From Plakobranchus ocellatus (lineage: Eukaryota; Mollusca; Gastropoda; Plakobranchidae): a DNA stretch of 48,163 nucleotides. Both the position numbers and the translations under genes were made by a program. Positions 45,006 to 48,163 of the stretch are shown piece by piece. Under the pieces are notes generated by a model. The model was not told where the DNA came from. It searched no databases and saw nothing but the letters and a program-made list of their open reading frames with translations. The first letter of the stretch is position 1. Each line of letters starts with the position of its first letter. Location: assembly GCA_019648995.1 (NCBI GenBank), contig BLXT01008059.1, forward strand, positions 855,098 to 903,260, given 5' to 3'.

Positions 45006-45398
45006 AGACGATCAGGTTGTTCATATTTAACACTAAACGCGCTATATTTTTTTTTTTTTTGCAAAGACATAATCTTTAAATATAGACACACATTCAAATA
45101 AGGGCTCGATAACTACGCCAGACCACGATTCTCAAAGCATAACATGTGAAAATAGCAAACGGCACACTCTAAGAGACGGAAAGACGAAAATCTTATTATA
45201 ATGGAACTAAGCCCAAACGTGTAATGCCATACAAATTTTTGTGGGGCGTCATTAAAATCCAAAAAAAATAGAAATGTTACCCTTTTATGTGGGAATATTT
45301 TAAAATCTAGAAGCTGCTTTCCGGATTTAAAAATCGACATTTTATGACTCTATTTAAACACTATTAAGCTGGCGAAACAAAATATGTAGGTAGATATT

Positions 45399-46624
45399 GT
45401 TAGGACTGGTGTAGTCATGTTTTCATGTTAGCTGTGTTAGGGTTGAATGTTTGGTGTGTGTGTGTGAAGTGATTTAAAGTTCAGACCCCGTTGTGACACG
45501 GGCTGAGTGGAGCTGCAAGTCGGCGGGATTTTGCCTGGGTCAGACACTCCAATTTTAGCACTTGAACTGAACAGTCACGGAACGGCCCTGGTGTACTGTA
45601 GCAGATTTGTTGACTGGAGACGGAACTTTTAACCTTCTTACCACCTGAGTGTATCTGCATCGGTATGATATTTTCCTGAGGCTGTGTGCCTAGCCAGACT
45701 GATGGTCAAGTCTAAGTATTATGTTTCCTGTGAAGTCGAAATGGTGGTAAAACGTAACTGAATGCAGTAATATTCAATGCTGGAGGCTGTGTGCCTATGC
45801 AGACCTATGCAGACAGGTCTATGATCTACCATGTACAACTGAATAGGCACTCTTTCTTGTGCTTCTAATATTTATTGTCCCTCGCGTAAGGGCGTGTCAC
45901 CTGTCTGGTGAATGACAGTGTGTCGGAGTCAGAGAAAGTCAGTGGAGAGCTTAAAGAACACGGGTAGGACTATTATTACTGTGTAAGTCAGGAACTATTG
46001 AGCGGGACGTTTCTTTATTTGGACATTTGACTGTTTGTGTTTGGAACTATATACCCTATTCTACTACAAGCTCCGCGGACGGGAATCATCGCTGGATCGT
46101 GTTTGGAAGCGTGTGCTTGTGTGGTTGAACAGTGTGCGGTTTTGTATCTATTAGTTAAATCTGTAGATTTATAACTATTTATTATATCTGTAGATTGGAC
46201 CTATTAATTATATTTGTGGATTATATCTATGAATTAAATTGGTAAATTATATCTTTAAACTTTATCTAAAGATCCTACCTGTTAACTATATTTATTGATT
46301 GTAACAATTCAATCTAAGATGTAATTTGAGGAGAGTTTCCTCGTGAGTGGATTTAAACGGTTCTACCTTATTTAATTGTATAAGACTACGTAATGCACTC
46401 TGAATAGTTATTGTCGCGCCTGCGTGCGTGTATTTTATATTTGGCTTTCGTATCTATCTGTCTACTTCTTTGTGTGACTACCTACTTCTACATATATTTA
46501 CATTATTATTATAATATAAGTTTTCTGTCGCCTATTCCCGGTGTTCTGCCTTCTATTTGGTGTGACCTTCTTGTGCAGTCGTTTGTTGTACCCTGTGATG
46601 TTGTAACCCCCGTCTATTCTAACA
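45399..46624 (+). mobile_element. Putative 5' LTR of a gypsy-type retrotransposon
   Basis: It begins TGTTAGGACTGG and ends TCTAACA, giving 6-bp inverted termini (TGTTAG/CTAACA). Three bases later comes TGGAGGGGACACA, a plausible primer binding site. A TATATA motif lies near 46049. Inside are a twice-used GAGGCTGTGTGCCTA motif (45679, 45785) and a degenerate (TTATATCTGTAGATT)n stretch (46150-46300). The gag start lies downstream. The 3' LTR would be outside the window, so ends and target duplication cannot be confirmed. Confidence 0.62.
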
Positions 46625-47992
46625 TTTTGGAGGGGACACATATATTTTGTACCTATTTGAAGGGGAACCCTCAAGCTTCGGCTTAAAATAAGAAAATAAT
46701 TTACTTGCTGTAGGGGTACTGTTTGTCTTCTGTTTGTTTTCGTGGGTGTAGGCGACCTTGTGGTATTACTATTCTTGCAACTAAAGTACTTTTTCAGTTT
46801 TGTTTTCAGGCGTGTTACGAGGCCAGTGGGTAGCCGAGAGGAGCATTTGTTGCGGGAAGGACACAGACGCGCGGTATCGGAAACACAGTTGAGTAGACGT
46901 GTGTTGTGGCGGATCTGTGGGGATATTGTGTTTGACACATTATTGGCCGGTGGGCTGTGCTCCTGACTTTTTCTTTGTTCGTCTCTCTCTCTCTCTCTTT
47001 TTTATGTGTGGGCGGTTGGAGGGATCTGGTGTTGTGACCTCTCTGTCATTGCACCAGACGTTCTTTTGTCTATTCGTTTGTTCTGAGTGTGTAGTGTGTT
47101 TTTTCTTTGCTTCGTTTCACGGCCTGTCCTATTTATTGTTTTTTTTTTTTTACAGGTGTTTAAAATCATGGCCGGACTCGAAGTATTGAATTAATACTCT
47201 AGGTAGCGTAAGGTGTGTGATTGCGTTGTAGTTTTGTTTATTTTTGTGAGTGCCTGTTGTAAGCCTTCCGTTTTCCTTGCTTTCTGTAGTTCGGTGAGTA
47301 ATTGTTTTTTGGGCGACTGTTTTCGTTGTCCTTAGTGTATTTATTTTTACTATACTTCTTTTTTTTGTGTGTGTTTTCACTTTGTCTCTTTAGTTTATTC
47401 GCTTGTGTTGTTTACTATACTTGTTTAATTCATTTCATATTTCATTAGACATATTTTGGTACTATTCACATTGGTTTGCTTAACCACTTGAATTTCGCTC
47501 ACTAGCGGTGAGACATTACTAATTGTTTACTTTTCCCCAGCGTTTTAGATCGGTGGTGAAAACACCTGATATTTAGTCACTTGTGACAGTGGCCTGTTGT
47601 GCCTTTCGTGGGCTTTTCCATATATTTTAGTTTGGTAGACACAATTTTTATCGTCGTAAGATAACAATTTGTTTTCTTTTGCTCAGTACTACGCTGTTTA
47701 GCTCTGAGTTGTAACTTTTGGGTCTGAGTACATTGACATTTAGGTGTGTTATTGAATTTAAGTAAATTCTGTGTACTATTGTTGAATTATTGCTTCATTA
47801 TAAGTTGGTTCTAGCAAAGGTGGTCTCAACTCCACTACGGTTTTAGGTGGTCCACAACCCACTACATTAATTTTCAGTGATTCTTAATTTACTCTAGTAG
47901 TGTGTAGTTACCTCTGTGTAGGGGTTTACTATTGACCAATTTCTTTAATTGTATTTATTATTAACTATCGTAATAGTCAGTAGGTGGTGATC
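46625..47992 (+). other. Untranslated leader of the LTR retrotransposon
   Basis: About 1.37 kb between the putative primer binding site and the gag ATG, T/G-rich, without a long frame that looks coding. A minus-strand frame of 146 codons (46938-46498) has no recognisable domain. Confidence 0.5.
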
Positions 47993-48163
47993 ATGTCTCA
48001 GCTGGACTTATGCGCAAAATATTTAGATTTGGGCGTTAAGATGGGTAGGTCCGGCGAGGACTTGACTACATGGGTTGAAGATAAGGTGAGGCAGGATATG
48101 AAACGTAGTGACAGACAGACTGAGAGAGAAAGGAAGAGAGAGGAAATGGAGATGCAGAGAGAG
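47993..48163 (+). CDS. Start of LTR-retrotransposon gag (cut by window end)
   Basis: ATG 47993 opens 57 uninterrupted codons to the last base: MSQLDLCAKYLDLGVKMGRS, then GEDLTTWVEDKVRQDMKRSD and an Arg/Glu-rich coiled-coil-like stretch (RQTERERKREEMEMQRE). Molluscan and other gypsy gag proteins commonly start with such a leucine/charged helix; the decayed element in intron 1 has a comparable RERE/EKERE segment at 4100-4240. The intact frame and nearby LTR suggest a younger, possibly functional copy. Confidence 0.65.
   Translation, partial: MSQLDLCAKYLDLGVKMGRSGEDLTTWVEDKVRQDMKRSDRQTERERKREEMEMQRE

Noticed and set aside
46498-46938. 146-codon minus-strand frame in the LTR leader
   Set aside because: No domain, no splice context, and it crosses the presumed LTR/leader boundary.

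Overview
This window is eukaryotic. It is AT-rich and dominated by introns, with GT-AG splicing, long homopolymer and microsatellite tracts, two short N gaps, and debris from Ty3/gypsy elements, LINEs, SINEs and MITEs. The repeat types and the style of the gypsy polyprotein suggest a lophotrochozoan, most likely a mollusc; that is inference. Only one gene can be followed from start to stop.

Region 1 (about 2.87-28.14 kb, + strand) holds a glycoside hydrolase family 27 gene of the lysosomal alpha-galactosidase A (GLA) / alpha-N-acetylgalactosaminidase (NAGA) type. Its exons can be placed to the base. The 175, 162 and 198 bp exon lengths and their phases match what I know of vertebrate GLA exons 2, 5 and 6. 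The surprise is that exon 4 and exon 5 each occur twice in tandem (4A 13347-13444, 4B 15404-15498; 5A 22251-22412, 5B 22995-23156). All four are open, keep their splice sites and keep the catalytic and disulfide residues, yet the copies are only about 50-56% identical. Exon 4 carries the loop that decides alpha-Gal versus alpha-GalNAc specificity: 4A reads CEWPLY (GLA-like Glu and Leu), 4B reads CQWPGY. Exon 5 carries the acid/base Asp. Joining 4A to 4B, or skipping both, breaks the frame, so mutually exclusive use is enforced. The gene therefore appears able to make up to four enzymes with different active-site walls from one locus. This is the strongest candidate for an undescribed system here.

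The introns carry old transposons. Intron 1 has a decayed Ty3/gypsy element with the unusual order integrase-RT-RNase H, itself split by a CR1/L2-like LINE whose 5' junction is a perfect hairpin. Other introns hold a SINE, antisense RTE-like LINE pieces and minisatellites.

Region 2 (28.1-40.3 kb) has no convincing gene. It contains two SINE families and a roughly 5.6 kb fold-back element (31942-37546). That element is built from 20-bp and about 155-bp tandem repeats in inverted arms. An RTE-like LINE 3' end has landed in one arm with a 7-bp target duplication, and the other arm preserves the empty site.

Region 3 (40.3-48.2 kb) has one likely signal-peptide exon of a second, unidentified secreted protein, three small inverted-repeat elements, a 98-bp tandem duplication, an RTE-like endonuclease fragment, and the 5' LTR, leader and gag start of a probably intact LTR retrotransposon that runs off the window end.
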